From NCBI GenBank assembly GCA_021404685.1, contig QWHC01000002.1, positions 1-64,000 on the forward strand: 64,000 bases of DNA. The letters run 5' to 3'. The position numbers and the translations under genes were made by a program. Numbering within the stretch: position 1 is the stretch's first letter; the number at the start of each line of letters is the position of its first letter. The stretch is from Chloroflexi bacterium CFX4 (lineage in GTDB: Bacteria > Chloroflexota > Anaerolineae > Aggregatilineales > UBA2796). The notes under the pieces are model-generated. The model worked only from the letters and a program-made list of their open reading frames with translations. It made no database searches and was not told the origin of the DNA. Shown piece by piece: positions 17,413 through 25,566 of this stretch.

Positions 17413-18570
17413 TCAACGTGAGAGCAGCAAGACAATAATGGCGACCAATAAAATCAAGATGATCACGCCCATGCCGATAACCAGCAGGCGCGTGTTATCA
17501 CGTGGCGCGGCGGCAAGCTCTGGCTCCGCCCTGCCGAGCGGTGTCGGCTGGGAACGCCCTGTACCACGCGGCGCGGCGGGAATTTCCGGCCTAGAGGGCA
17601 TCGGCACGCGCAAGGCGTCCGCCTGAAGGGCTTCCTGCACGCGCTGATCACGGCCAACGGGTGGCTTGGGTTCGGTGCGCTGCAAGATCATGGTCTTGTC
17701 GCTATCGGCAGGCATTGCGCTTGGGGCAGGTGCTTTGTGAGCGCTGACTGCCGTGCGGACTGCCTTCGCCATCTCGCCGGCGGTGTGGAAGCGCTGCGCC
17801 CGATCCTTAGCGAGCGAGAGGTTCATAATCATCTCAAAGTGTTCGCCCAGATCAGGGCGCAGCCCGCGCAGCAGCGGCGGCTGATCAAAGAGATGCATGT
17901 TCATCAGGCGCGCCGTTTTGGTCTCCTCAAAAGGCGCTTTACCGGTTAGCAATTGGAAAAGGATAATGCCTAGCGAGTAGACATCCGTCTCCGCGCTAGG
18001 GTCTTCGCCGCGCCACGCCTCCGGCGCCATATAGGTCGGGCTGCCGACGACAGTGCCTGGCGCGGTCAGTTTCGTCTCGCCCAAGCGTCGTGCAATGCCA
18101 AAATCGGTGAGGAAGGTGTTGCCATCTTCATCCAGCAGGATGTTGGCAGGCTTCAAATCACGGTGAATGATGCCGCGCAGATGGGCATAGTCCAGCGCAG
18201 AAGCGATCTGCTCAATATAGCGCTGCACATCGCTCAGCGGCGTTTCTGTGCCGCGAATGATCTGGCTTAAGTTGCCGCCCGTCTTGAGCGCCATCACCAA
18301 AAAGACGTAATCGCCTTCGCGCCCAAAGTCAATGACGGGAATAATATGAGGATGTTCCAACGCGGCGATATTTTCTGCCTCGCGCTGAAAACGGGTGACG
18401 AACTGCTCCGTGTCCGATAGCTCGATGTTGAGGACTTTTACAGCGACATCGCGCTGCACGCCAACTTGCCGCGCACGGTAGACGGTACCCATGCCGCCGC
18501 CGCCAACCACCGAGACGATCTCGTATTTGCTAACGGTGCGCCCAACCAAAGCGCCTGCATTGTAACTCAT
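17413..18570 (-). CDS. Membrane Ser/Thr protein kinase
   Basis: A 385-residue Hanks-type kinase. Visible motifs: Gly-rich loop GGGGMGTVY (23-31), K45 in AVKVLN, catalytic HRDLKPAN (D139), DFG at 157-159, and the activation/APE segment GSPTYMAPE. A Pro-rich linker leads to a single C-terminal membrane helix (about 362-384) with almost nothing beyond it, so there is no external sensor domain such as PASTA. The start ATG at 18570 lies behind GGGAAGG. The downstream genes encode the phospholipase-like protein, GalE and a methyltransferase. Confidence 0.92.
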   Translation of the reverse strand: MSYNAGALVGRTVSKYEIVSVVGGGGMGTVYRARQVGVQRDVAVKVLNIELSDTEQFVTRFQREAENIAALEHPHIIPVIDFGREGDYVFLVMALKTGGNLSQIIRGTETPLSDVQRYIEQIASALDYAHLRGIIHRDLKPANILLDEDGNTFLTDFGIARRLGETKLTAPGTVVGSPTYMAPEAWRGEDPSAETDVYSLGIILFQLLTGKAPFEETKTARLMNMHLFDQPPLLRGLRPDLGEHFEMIMNLSLAKDRAQRFHTAGEMAKAVRTAVSAHKAPAPSAMPADSDKTMILQRTEPKPPVGRDQRVQEALQADALRVPMPSRPEIPAAPRGTGRSQPTPLGRAEPELAAAPRDNTRLLVIGMGVIILILLVAIIVLLLSR

Positions 18571-18619
18571 GCTTATGCCTTCCCTGACTGCTTGCGCCAA
18601 CAGTGCATTACGCAACAAA

Positions 18620-18637
18620 GGCAGGCATAAGCCTGCC
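18620..18637 (-). terminator. Hairpin between the YtxH-like and kinase genes
   Basis: A 7-bp stem (GGCAGGC with GCCTGCC) and 4-base loop. On the minus strand it is followed by TTTGTT, a weak T run, so it is probably a partial terminator after the YtxH-like gene. Confidence 0.45.
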
Positions 18638-18656
18638 CTTGCAGGTGTGGTGCTGC

Positions 18657-18884
18657 TTATTTGCGCGCTGTGCGTTCACGTTTACTAAACGCTGCTAACT
18701 CTGCTTCAAGCGCTTTACGTTTTGCCTCTGAGGCAGCCCGTGCTTCTTTCAGCGCGTGCTGCACATGGCGTTCTGCCCGCTTACGTAAGGTCTTGCCTGA
18801 AGAAGGCGTTAGCAGAAAAGCTAACGTTGCGCCCAGCGTTGCACCGAAAAGCAGCCCCAACGCAAAAAGTACCACTCGGCGCAT
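18657..18884 (-). CDS. YtxH-like small membrane protein
   Basis: A 75-residue protein with one N-terminal membrane helix containing small residues (LGLLFGATLGATLAFLLTP), the typical SSGK turn and a charged helical tail rich in Lys, Arg and Glu. This is the YtxH/general-stress pattern; function is not known. Its promoter is a clear extended -10 element at 18938-18946. Confidence 0.75.
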   Translation of the reverse strand: MRRVVLFALGLLFGATLGATLAFLLTPSSGKTLRKRAERHVQHALKEARAASEAKRKALEAELAAFSKRERTARK

Positions 18885-18937
18885 GGCGATCTCCTATCGC
18901 AGCCTAAACTGCGCTTCACGCCAACCTACCACACCTT

Positions 18938-18946
18938 ATTATACCA
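18938..18946 (-). promoter_or_regulatory. Extended -10 promoter of the YtxH-like gene
   Basis: On the minus strand the sequence reads TGGTATAAT, a perfect -10 with the TGn extension. The -35 region is weak. The expected start lies about 45 bases before the ATG, behind an AGGAG ribosome site. Confidence 0.6.
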
Positions 18947-18981
18947 CATTCCCGCTCGAAAAATGCCACATAAGCCCACCT

Positions 18982-20244
18982 TTAGCGCACCAGTGCCATA
19001 AAAACGCTATGGAGTTCGCTTGGCGTCAGACCGCCATGATGCCCCAGAAAGATTTGCTCATACTTATCTTTTTCATACCACCACACCGATTCATGTGCGT
19101 AAGGCAGGACGACCAGATTGCCCAAGCGCGAACGAAAGACAGGCGAGCAGTTCGCGCCAAAGAAGCCCTGTTCGACTAAATCCGCCGTGCGGTAGACTTC
19201 CGCCAAGCCGCTTAAATGCGCCAAGAGCATTTCATAGGCGGCCTGCAGGTGCTGTTCCTTCACGTAGAGGAACATATCACGCGCTGAGCCGGCTGGCACC
19301 AACGGCACACCATGCCGATTGGTCTTGAGCAGTGCTTTGAGTTCGGGCAAGGCGTGATTGAGATAGATCGTCGTCCCTGGATCAACCTCGACCTGCCCGT
19401 GATCAGCCGTCAGCAAGATGAGCGTATCGCCGTTCGCGTCCAGATTGGCATAGAAAAGGCGCTCCAGCGCTGTGAAGAAAGTATCTATTTCGGCGCGTTG
19501 GTGCGGCGTATCGGGACCGTAAACATGCGCGATGGTATCAATCGGCGCGTAGTAGAACATGAAATAGCTGCGCTCTCGGCTGGCGTTCACCGCAACGGAA
19601 AGGTTAAGCAAGCCTTCCGAAAGGGTGCGGTATGGCACAATGCGTGCGCCGCTGAACATTGCCTGCCCATAGAGCGAGTGGGCAATTGATTTATCCTGAA
19701 AGATGTAGCTTTTCACACCGTGCGCGGCAAGTTCTTCGTAGAAAATTTGGCGCGGCAAGATTGCCTGTGGCGCCACCACATTCCGCAGCGTCTCCGCAGT
19801 GTGATCGCCTGCATAGCTGAAGGGCAAGGGTGCGATGATCGCATCTAACATTGGCTCGTAGTAAAACCACTCGTAGACGCCGGTCTCGCCAACGTTTTGC
19901 GCGGTATTTATGGTGGTGACGTGCGCTGAGGTGGTGGAAGGGAACTGCACGCTGATCTTGGAGATCACGCCGTTATCGGCAAAGCGTTTGAGGAATGGGT
20001 AGGCTTTGTAGTGCTGTTCGAGGAAGCGCCAGCCAAAGCTATCCACAAACAGCAGCACCACCTTCTGATAGCGTTCGGGCAGGTGCGCCAGTGCCTTAGG
20101 CGGCAAGCCACCTTCAATGCCCGTCAGGGCGCGGCGCACTGTGTGCGGAATCTGTGCGAAACTGTAGGTGTCGTAGATAGGTTTGGCAAAAGCGGCGTTA
20201 AAGCGCGAAGCATCCACCACCTGCAAGGATTCTTCATTGAACAC
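18982..20244 (-). CDS. Alkaline phosphatase superfamily phosphodiesterase-like protein
   Basis: A 420-residue protein of the type I phosphodiesterase/nucleotide pyrophosphatase group. The first metal Asp is in LLFVDSFGWRFL, the nucleophile is the Thr/Ser of FPSTTSAHVTT, and later metal ligands are in LLTADHGQVEV and a His near HRHGVP. No signal peptide is visible, so it may act in the cytoplasm. The GTG start lies 10 bases after AAGGAG. It follows the SDR gene by 60 bases. Confidence 0.82.
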   Translation of the reverse strand: MFNEESLQVVDASRFNAAFAKPIYDTYSFAQIPHTVRRALTGIEGGLPPKALAHLPERYQKVVLLFVDSFGWRFLEQHYKAYPFLKRFADNGVISKISVQFPSTTSAHVTTINTAQNVGETGVYEWFYYEPMLDAIIAPLPFSYAGDHTAETLRNVVAPQAILPRQIFYEELAAHGVKSYIFQDKSIAHSLYGQAMFSGARIVPYRTLSEGLLNLSVAVNASRERSYFMFYYAPIDTIAHVYGPDTPHQRAEIDTFFTALERLFYANLDANGDTLILLTADHGQVEVDPGTTIYLNHALPELKALLKTNRHGVPLVPAGSARDMFLYVKEQHLQAAYEMLLAHLSGLAEVYRTADLVEQGFFGANCSPVFRSRLGNLVVLPYAHESVWWYEKDKYEQIFLGHHGGLTPSELHSVFMALVR

Positions 20245-20304
20245 AGCAAAAGCGCTCCTTGTGGGCAGACGAGCAGCATGCCAGCCCGCCTGCCTTGTGC
20301 TTGG

Positions 20305-21048
20305 CTAGGCGCCGCCGTAGAGTTTTTCGCTCATGGGGCGCATTCCGATCAGTAAAACGCGGCTCTTAGGCGGCATCTGCACGGCGAACAAAATCGCCTC
20401 TGCCACATCTTCCGCCTCGATCATCTCTTGCAGGGCGGGCATCGCTTCGGTGCGCCCTGTGCCAAAGGCAAAGGTGGTGCGGACGCCGCCGGGTGCAATA
20501 ATGCTCACCTTAATGCCGTGCGGGCGCAGTTCGCCGTCCAGGGCGGTGGCAAAGCCAACTTGGGCATGTTTGGTGGCGCAGTAGACTGCCTCGTTCGGGA
20601 AGCCATTCACGCCCGCTTGTGAAGAAACAACCACCACATTCCCGCTTTTGCGCGCAATCATGCTTGGCACGAAGGCATGGCTAAAGAGGAAGGTGGAGCG
20701 CATATTGGTGTTCATCATCCAGTCGTAGTCTTCAATGGTATGCTCAACCAGTGTGGCATAGCGCGCCACGCCGGCATTGTTCACCAAAATATCCACCTGC
20801 CCAAAGTCTGCCAAGACCTGATCGCGCACGGCATAGACGGCGGGCGCCTCTGTGGCATCAGCGGGATAGGCTTTGGCGCGCACGCCAAGCGCAGCGCATT
20901 CCGCCACAAGTGCAGCCAATTCCTCAGCGTTGCGGGCAGTGGCAGCGATGTTGCAGCCTGCCTTTGCCAAGACCAGCGCAGCAGCCCGCCCAATGCCGCG
21001 TGAAGCACCCGTGATAACGGCGGTTTGCCCTTGAATAGAGACTGCCAT
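20305..21048 (-). CDS. Short-chain dehydrogenase/reductase
   Basis: A 247-residue classical SDR. The cofactor motif is TGASRGIGRA, followed by NNAGVAR, the catalytic Ser in VVSSQAG and Y-x3-K in YCATKHAQ. The family ranges from 3-oxoacyl-ACP reductases to many small-molecule dehydrogenases, so the substrate cannot be fixed. The ATG at 21048 lies behind GAGGAG. It begins 34 bases after the ATPase gene. Confidence 0.85.
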   Translation of the reverse strand: MAVSIQGQTAVITGASRGIGRAAALVLAKAGCNIAATARNAEELAALVAECAALGVRAKAYPADATEAPAVYAVRDQVLADFGQVDILVNNAGVARYATLVEHTIEDYDWMMNTNMRSTFLFSHAFVPSMIARKSGNVVVVSSQAGVNGFPNEAVYCATKHAQVGFATALDGELRPHGIKVSIIAPGGVRTTFAFGTGRTEAMPALQEMIEAEDVAEAILFAVQMPPKSRVLLIGMRPMSEKLYGGA

Positions 21049-21082
21049 CCTTAAAAACTCCTCTTGTGTTGATGCGGTAAAG

Positions 21083-22171
21083 CTAAACGTCGGATTGCTG
21101 TTTGGCAAATTCCTGCACAATCAAGCTGAAGACGCGCAAGCCATGCCCTTGCACTTCCACCACCAAGCCTTTTGTCTTCAACTGTGAGAGTACAACGGTA
21201 TCTTGCGGTGTGCTGCGCCCTGTGGCAAGGCGCTTGAGCGTGCTGCGCTCTCCAAGCGTCAGCGAATCCCAGATGCGCTTACATTCCTTCCACGTCATCT
21301 GCTCATTGAGCAGCAACTCGCCCATGCGCTTTGGCTGCGTCGGCTGCTCTTTAAGCGTTTCGAGCAGGTTAAAGGCGGATCGGAGCAAGCCGGGATGCCC
21401 GCCGCTGATGTTAATCAGCATATCGCGTGTTTCGCGCCGCAGCGGATAGTTCATGCGCGTTTCAAGGTCTTTCACCATCGCCTCAGAGTCTTTTTGGTCA
21501 TAGGGTCCGATGGCAAAGCTGTTATCGGCAAACAGTTCGTAGAATTCTTCGACTTCGGCATGGTGTTCAGGCGGGCGTTGGTAGGGCATTGGATAGCGCG
21601 TGGTGACGAGGTAAGTGAGCTGATACTTAAAGCGATTCCGCAGGGCGCGCAGGTTACGGAAAAGCTGCGCGTCAAAACGCTCGAAGACGTAGTCGAACTC
21701 GTCGAAGCAGAAAGTGATCTTCAGGCGTGTGCCGCGCATGAGTTCGTCAAGCGCAACGGTGAGGTGCCGAAAGGCAAGGTCGCGATTTTGCACAATCGCG
21801 TCATAGGTTGCCTCTAGGCGCGGGCGCATATTTTGCAGCAGCGGATGCTCAGCATTGCCAACGAAACTTGCGAGGTTATAGGCGATGCTCTCGTAGGCTG
21901 CCCATGTCTCTTGGGCAAGCCAGCCGTTGCATTCCACCAAGACGAAGAAATGCGAAAAAGCGTTATCGTTGAGGTGGTATTGGATAGTGTCGGTACGGGT
22001 GAGGTGGAGCATAAAGCGCGATTTACCACAGCTTCCCACGCCAACCAGCGCGCAGCACTCACCACGATTTAGGTTGGTGAGGATGCTTGCCGTCAAAGTC
22101 ATGCGGTAATCCAACGGATTACGACGGTTTGGTTCACGCACGGGCGGCGCGTAGTAGTTATAGCTGCTCAT
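21083..22171 (-). CDS. AAA/STAND-like ATPase with C-terminal winged helix
   Basis: A 362-residue P-loop ATPase. Walker A is GVGSCGKS (about 44-51) and Walker B is ITFCFDEFDYV. The sensor-like segment TYLVTTRYP follows. The C-terminus (about 290-362) looks like a winged-helix domain with the segment LSQLKTKGLVVEV. Its partners are unknown. The gene begins 24 bases after the HTH-HD-CHAD gene with GGAGTGAG as ribosome site, so the two may act together. Confidence 0.72.
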   Translation of the reverse strand: MSSYNYYAPPVREPNRRNPLDYRMTLTASILTNLNRGECCALVGVGSCGKSRFMLHLTRTDTIQYHLNDNAFSHFFVLVECNGWLAQETWAAYESIAYNLASFVGNAEHPLLQNMRPRLEATYDAIVQNRDLAFRHLTVALDELMRGTRLKITFCFDEFDYVFERFDAQLFRNLRALRNRFKYQLTYLVTTRYPMPYQRPPEHHAEVEEFYELFADNSFAIGPYDQKDSEAMVKDLETRMNYPLRRETRDMLINISGGHPGLLRSAFNLLETLKEQPTQPKRMGELLLNEQMTWKECKRIWDSLTLGERSTLKRLATGRSTPQDTVVLSQLKTKGLVVEVQGHGLRVFSLIVQEFAKQQSDV

Positions 22172-22195
22172 GGGCTTGGCTCACTCCATCCATAA

Positions 22196-23980
22196 TCACG
22201 GTGCGGCAACGGCGAGGGCAAAGGCACGCCGAAAGATCGGACTGTTCACGCTTGACCAAACGCTGGAGAGCGAATCGGCAAGCATTTCGATTAGCTCACC
22301 TTGCGAGGCGCGCAGTGCTTCTACGGCAGCATCGGGCTTGGGTGGCGGCGCGTTTTTAGGGCGGCGCCCTTTTTTAGGCGGTGCGGCGGGAATAGTTTCA
22401 AGGCGTGCCAGCAGTGCCTGCGCCACCTGAATGGCGGCGAGATAGTTCTCCAACGGCGAGAGCATGTCCAACACTTGGGCAACTTCTGTGCCAAGCAGCT
22501 CACGGAAGGCGATCAAATAGTCTTGCAAGCGGCGCACGGCTGCCAGAGCATCCTCCACGCTGGTGCCTTGCTCCATGATGGTGCGAAGGGCGGTCAGTTG
22601 CTCCCAAAGCAGCGTGCCGACGTGATAAATGGCAAGTGCCTTCTCGTTCGGATCAACATCTTCGGCAAGGGCAAGGCGCAAGCCTTCGGCAAGGCGCTTA
22701 AAACGGGAAACATCCAGCGCATCACAGGCGGCGCGTGCCTCAGCTTGCCATACCTTAAGCCGATCACTGATGGCAACCTGCTCCAGAACATCCTCGCCAA
22801 GCATCGAGGCGCGCTCGGCAAGCGCCAGCAGCAAGCGTGCCTCGTTCACAGCGTCCGCAAACCACTTTGCCTCTTTGCGGTGTTCTTTCACGTCCGCCAG
22901 CACAACGGCATCCGTCAGGCGGAAAGTTTCGCGGGCAAGGCTTGGCAGCACGTTCAGATCGCCACGCTGCACATAGCGCAGCAATGCCTCAACGCGATCC
23001 AGCGTCTGGCTGGCGAACAATCTGCCCGCCCGCACGATGCTCGTTGTCTCGTCCAAGCCGACGGTGTGCGCCAAAACTTGGCGCAGAAAGACCTCCCGCG
23101 GGGAAGCGGTTGGCGTGGCGGTGCTTTCTTCTGGTGGCTCAAAAACACGCACCGTCACTGGGAAAACTTGTCCCCACAGGTCGGCTTTTTTCTGGGCTTG
23201 GGCAGCATCTTCGGCGGCATGAACGCCGGTGACCATAATCTCGACTTCGTTGGCGTTCAGGTGCAGTTCGCTGATGGTGGTGCTTTGCGTCTGGGAGTGA
23301 TCTAAGCCATCGGCGACGCGCAAAATGGCAGAGAGCGCCAGCGCATCGCGCCGCAAATCTTCTGCCAGTTCCAAATAGACTGGCTCTGCTTCTGGGCGCA
23401 CCTTTTTGCGGTGGAAAGAGGTGGTGCAGGCGAGGATGCGCTGCTCATCCTCAGAAAAGCCACGTAAGGGCGTGTTCATTAGAATATCGCGCCCGCGCAA
23501 ATGGTGGTTGGGCGGGTCAATTTCGTAGGCAATGTTGTGGACGAGTGCGGCAGCCTCTAGCAGTGGGCGCATATTTTGCGGCAGGCGGTGCAGATTGACC
23601 GTTGCATCGAAAATCTGCATGGCAAGCGCACCAACATGCCGCGCATGGGCAACATCTACCTGATATTGTTGGCAGAGCGCTTCTAGCCCGACGCGATTAT
23701 CTACAATTGGTTCAGCGTAGCTTGGTTCGGCGCGTTCAGCGGGTGAATCTTCCTCCACCATGAACAGATCAAGCCCTTTAAGGCGGTATTGCCGCCACAA
23801 GTACTGCACTTGGTTCACGCTGAGCTGCGTGCGCTTGGCAGTTTCATTGGCGGTGGCGCCTTCATGCCAGGCAAGAATTGCCACAGCGCGTTGTTTGAGC
23901 GCTGGCGTTGCCGAGTCGGCAATTGTTTTCAAACGTTCTTCATCTTCGGGCGGTAGCAGTGTTCGTTGCCCTTTGACCAT
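22196..23980 (-). CDS. HTH-HD-CHAD domain protein, possible polyphosphate sensor
   Basis: A 594-residue protein with three parts. First comes a helix-turn-helix (about 10-75, with GATANETAKRTQLSVNQVQ). Second is an HD domain like the C-terminal domain of Ppx/GppA exopolyphosphatases (about 110-280), shown by LLEAAALVHNIAYEID, FHRKK and ILRVADGLDHS. Third is a CHAD helical domain (about 305-594), a fold known to bind polyphosphate. The usual HD pair reads HN, so catalysis is doubtful. The ATG at 23980 is preferred; a GTG 57 bases upstream is possible. Confidence 0.75.
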   Translation of the reverse strand: MVKGQRTLLPPEDEERLKTIADSATPALKQRAVAILAWHEGATANETAKRTQLSVNQVQYLWRQYRLKGLDLFMVEEDSPAERAEPSYAEPIVDNRVGLEALCQQYQVDVAHARHVGALAMQIFDATVNLHRLPQNMRPLLEAAALVHNIAYEIDPPNHHLRGRDILMNTPLRGFSEDEQRILACTTSFHRKKVRPEAEPVYLELAEDLRRDALALSAILRVADGLDHSQTQSTTISELHLNANEVEIMVTGVHAAEDAAQAQKKADLWGQVFPVTVRVFEPPEESTATPTASPREVFLRQVLAHTVGLDETTSIVRAGRLFASQTLDRVEALLRYVQRGDLNVLPSLARETFRLTDAVVLADVKEHRKEAKWFADAVNEARLLLALAERASMLGEDVLEQVAISDRLKVWQAEARAACDALDVSRFKRLAEGLRLALAEDVDPNEKALAIYHVGTLLWEQLTALRTIMEQGTSVEDALAAVRRLQDYLIAFRELLGTEVAQVLDMLSPLENYLAAIQVAQALLARLETIPAAPPKKGRRPKNAPPPKPDAAVEALRASQGELIEMLADSLSSVWSSVNSPIFRRAFALAVAAP

Positions 23981-24188
23981 TTCCGTTTTCACCCCAAATA
24001 TCAAAATATTGCGGCGCGAGTGAGGGTGCGCCGTCACAAATATGTGGCTACACAGAAACTATAGCAGTTTTTGCCAATTCGCGTAAGTGGGTGGCGTCCT
24101 AAATCCGCTTTTCCCTGCGGGCAGGGCTGCGCTGCTGCGCGCTAGGCTATTCCCATCAAATTCACCGTTTTCCCTTGCCGCAATGCCG

Positions 24189-24217
24189 TTGACTTTGCCC
24201 TTAACATATGCTAATAT
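24189..24217 (+). promoter_or_regulatory. Sigma70-type promoter of infC-rpmI-rplT
   Basis: TTGACT at 24189-24194 and TATAAT-like TAATAT at 24212-24217 with exactly 17 bases between them. Transcription should begin near 24224, leaving a leader of about 68 bases before the proposed infC start. ATG codons at 24208 and 24223 lie in or at the edge of this promoter. Confidence 0.8.
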
Positions 24218-24291
24218 TCATGCACTCAATGGCGCATAAAAACGCCGTGTTTGTGTGTTGGTGGTCGTTAGGAAAGGCTAAGGTAGTCAGT

Positions 24292-24840
24292 ATCAGCAGC
24301 GAAGAGTATCGCGTTAATGATCAGATCCGCGGTGTAAGCCGTGTGCGCCTTGTGGTGCAAGGTGAAGGCGGCAAAAGCGAGAATGTGGGTGTCAAAACCT
24401 TCCGCGAGGCGATGGAGATCGCCCAAGAGCGCGGTTTGGATTTGGTGGAAGTGGCACCGAACGAAGATCCGCCGGTGTGCCGCGTTATGGATTACAGCAA
24501 GTTTTTATACGAGCGCTCCAAGAAAGAACGCGAGGCACGCAAGGCGCAAAAGACCATTGAAGTCAAGGAAATTCAGCTTCAGTTGAAGACGAATGAATAC
24601 CACTTGGGCTTCAAGGTGAAAGATGCGCGCCGCTGGCTTGGCGAAGGGATGAAAGTGAAAGTGCGCGTCAAATTCATCGGGCGCGAGATCACCTACCCTG
24701 AGCTAGGGCGTAAGATGATGGACACCGTGATTGAATCGCTGCAAGATGTGGCACAGATCGAACAACCGCCCAGCATGGAAGGGCGTGCGATGTTGATGGT
24801 GCTTGCACCGCTGACCACCAAAGAGAAAAAGAAGCAGTAA
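24292..24840 (+). CDS. infC: Translation initiation factor IF-3, AUC start
   Basis: A 182-residue IF-3 that keeps ribosomal subunits apart and checks the initiator tRNA. The N-terminal signature YRVNDQIR is at 6-13, the linker is Lys/Arg/Glu-rich near 80, and the C-terminal domain has MKVKVRVKFIGREI. No ATG, GTG or TTG lies between the promoter and this signature with a ribosome site. An ATC at 24292 lies 8 bases after AAGG and gives the E. coli-like length. Rare start codons on infC allow self-control by IF-3. An ATG at 24229, near the transcription start, is the alternative. Confidence 0.88.
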   Translation: MSSEEYRVNDQIRGVSRVRLVVQGEGGKSENVGVKTFREAMEIAQERGLDLVEVAPNEDPPVCRVMDYSKFLYERSKKEREARKAQKTIEVKEIQLQLKTNEYHLGFKVKDARRWLGEGMKVKVRVKFIGREITYPELGRKMMDTVIESLQDVAQIEQPPSMEGRAMLMVLAPLTTKEKKKQ

Positions 24841-24883
24841 GGCACACCTGCCCGCGCACTGCCAACTTGTGAGGATGACCTTT

Positions 24884-24905
24884 GCACCGCACCTGCGTGC
24901 GGTGC
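24884..24905 (+). promoter_or_regulatory. Hairpin between infC and rpmI
   Basis: A perfect 9-bp stem (GCACCGCAC with GTGCGGTGC) and a CTGC loop. No T run follows; the rpmI ribosome site is about 10 bases later. This position fits a translational operator such as the L20 site of this operon in other bacteria, but that role is inferred. Confidence 0.45.
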
Positions 24906-24929
24906 TATGCTGTTCAGGGAGTAACGAAC

Positions 24930-25166
24930 GTGGCAAAAAAATATAAGATCAGGACGCACAAAGCCACTGCCAAGCGCTTCCGCGTGACTGGCTCTGGTTT
25001 ACTGGTGCGTACCAAAGGTGGCAAAAGCCATTTGCGCCGCCGCACTGCCAAGCGCACCAAGCGCCTCTTCAAACGCATGATTACCGTTGCCAAAGCCGAT
25101 CAGCGTAAAGTGCATCGCCTTGCGCCTTACCTAAGCCGCCACAAGGCGAACCCGCCACGCGGCTAA
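24930..25166 (+). CDS. rpmI: Ribosomal protein bL35
   Basis: A 78-residue basic protein of the 50S subunit. It begins MAKKYKIRTHKATAKRFRVTG and continues with the family segment SHLRRRTAKRTKRL. The start is GTG at 24930 behind AGGGAG; an open frame extends upstream but is not bL35-like. It lies between infC and rplT in the standard order. Confidence 0.93.
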   Translation: MAKKYKIRTHKATAKRFRVTGSGLLVRTKGGKSHLRRRTAKRTKRLFKRMITVAKADQRKVHRLAPYLSRHKANPPRG

Positions 25167-25185
25167 TTTCACGAGGAGTTTTTGT

Positions 25186-25536
25186 ATGTCCCGTACTAAA
25201 GGCGGCTATGTGACCCGCCGCAGCCACAAGAAAATTCTCAAGCTGACCAAAGGGCAGCGTGGCAGCAAGCACCTGCTTTTCCGCCGCGCTAACGAGGCGA
25301 TGATGAAAAGCCTGTGGTATTCCTACCGTGACCGCCGCCAGCGCCGCCGCCAACTGCGCCAACTGTGGATCACGCGCATTAACGCTGCCGCACGTGCCAA
25401 CGGCATCAAGTACAGCCGCTTCATCCACGCCCTAAAACAGGCGAATGTGGAGCTAGATCGCAAGATTTTGGCTGATATTGCTGCCCGCGATGCTGCCACC
25501 TTCAGCGCCATTGTCGGCGCAGTCCAGAGCGCCTAA
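25186..25536 (+). CDS. rplT: Ribosomal protein bL20
   Basis: A 116-residue protein that starts 50S assembly by binding 23S rRNA. Typical segments are the long basic N-terminal helix (SHKKILKLTKGQRG), SYRDRRQRRRQLRQLWITRI and the globular part SRFIHALKQANVELDRK. Its start follows GAGGAG. In many bacteria bL20 represses its own operon; the hairpin at 24884 could serve this purpose. Confidence 0.95.
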   Translation: MSRTKGGYVTRRSHKKILKLTKGQRGSKHLLFRRANEAMMKSLWYSYRDRRQRRRQLRQLWITRINAAARANGIKYSRFIHALKQANVELDRKILADIAARDAATFSAIVGAVQSA

Positions 25537-25566
25537 TTTGGCGAGCCAGGGCGCAAAGTTGGGCTG

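Noticed and set aside
22301..23305. 334-codon open frame opposite the CHAD protein
   Set aside because: No domain pattern and the minus-strand protein has three recognisable domains here.
24208..24291. IF-3 start at the ATG at 24208
   Set aside because: This ATG lies inside the promoter, upstream of the expected transcription start, and the extra residues are not IF-3-like.
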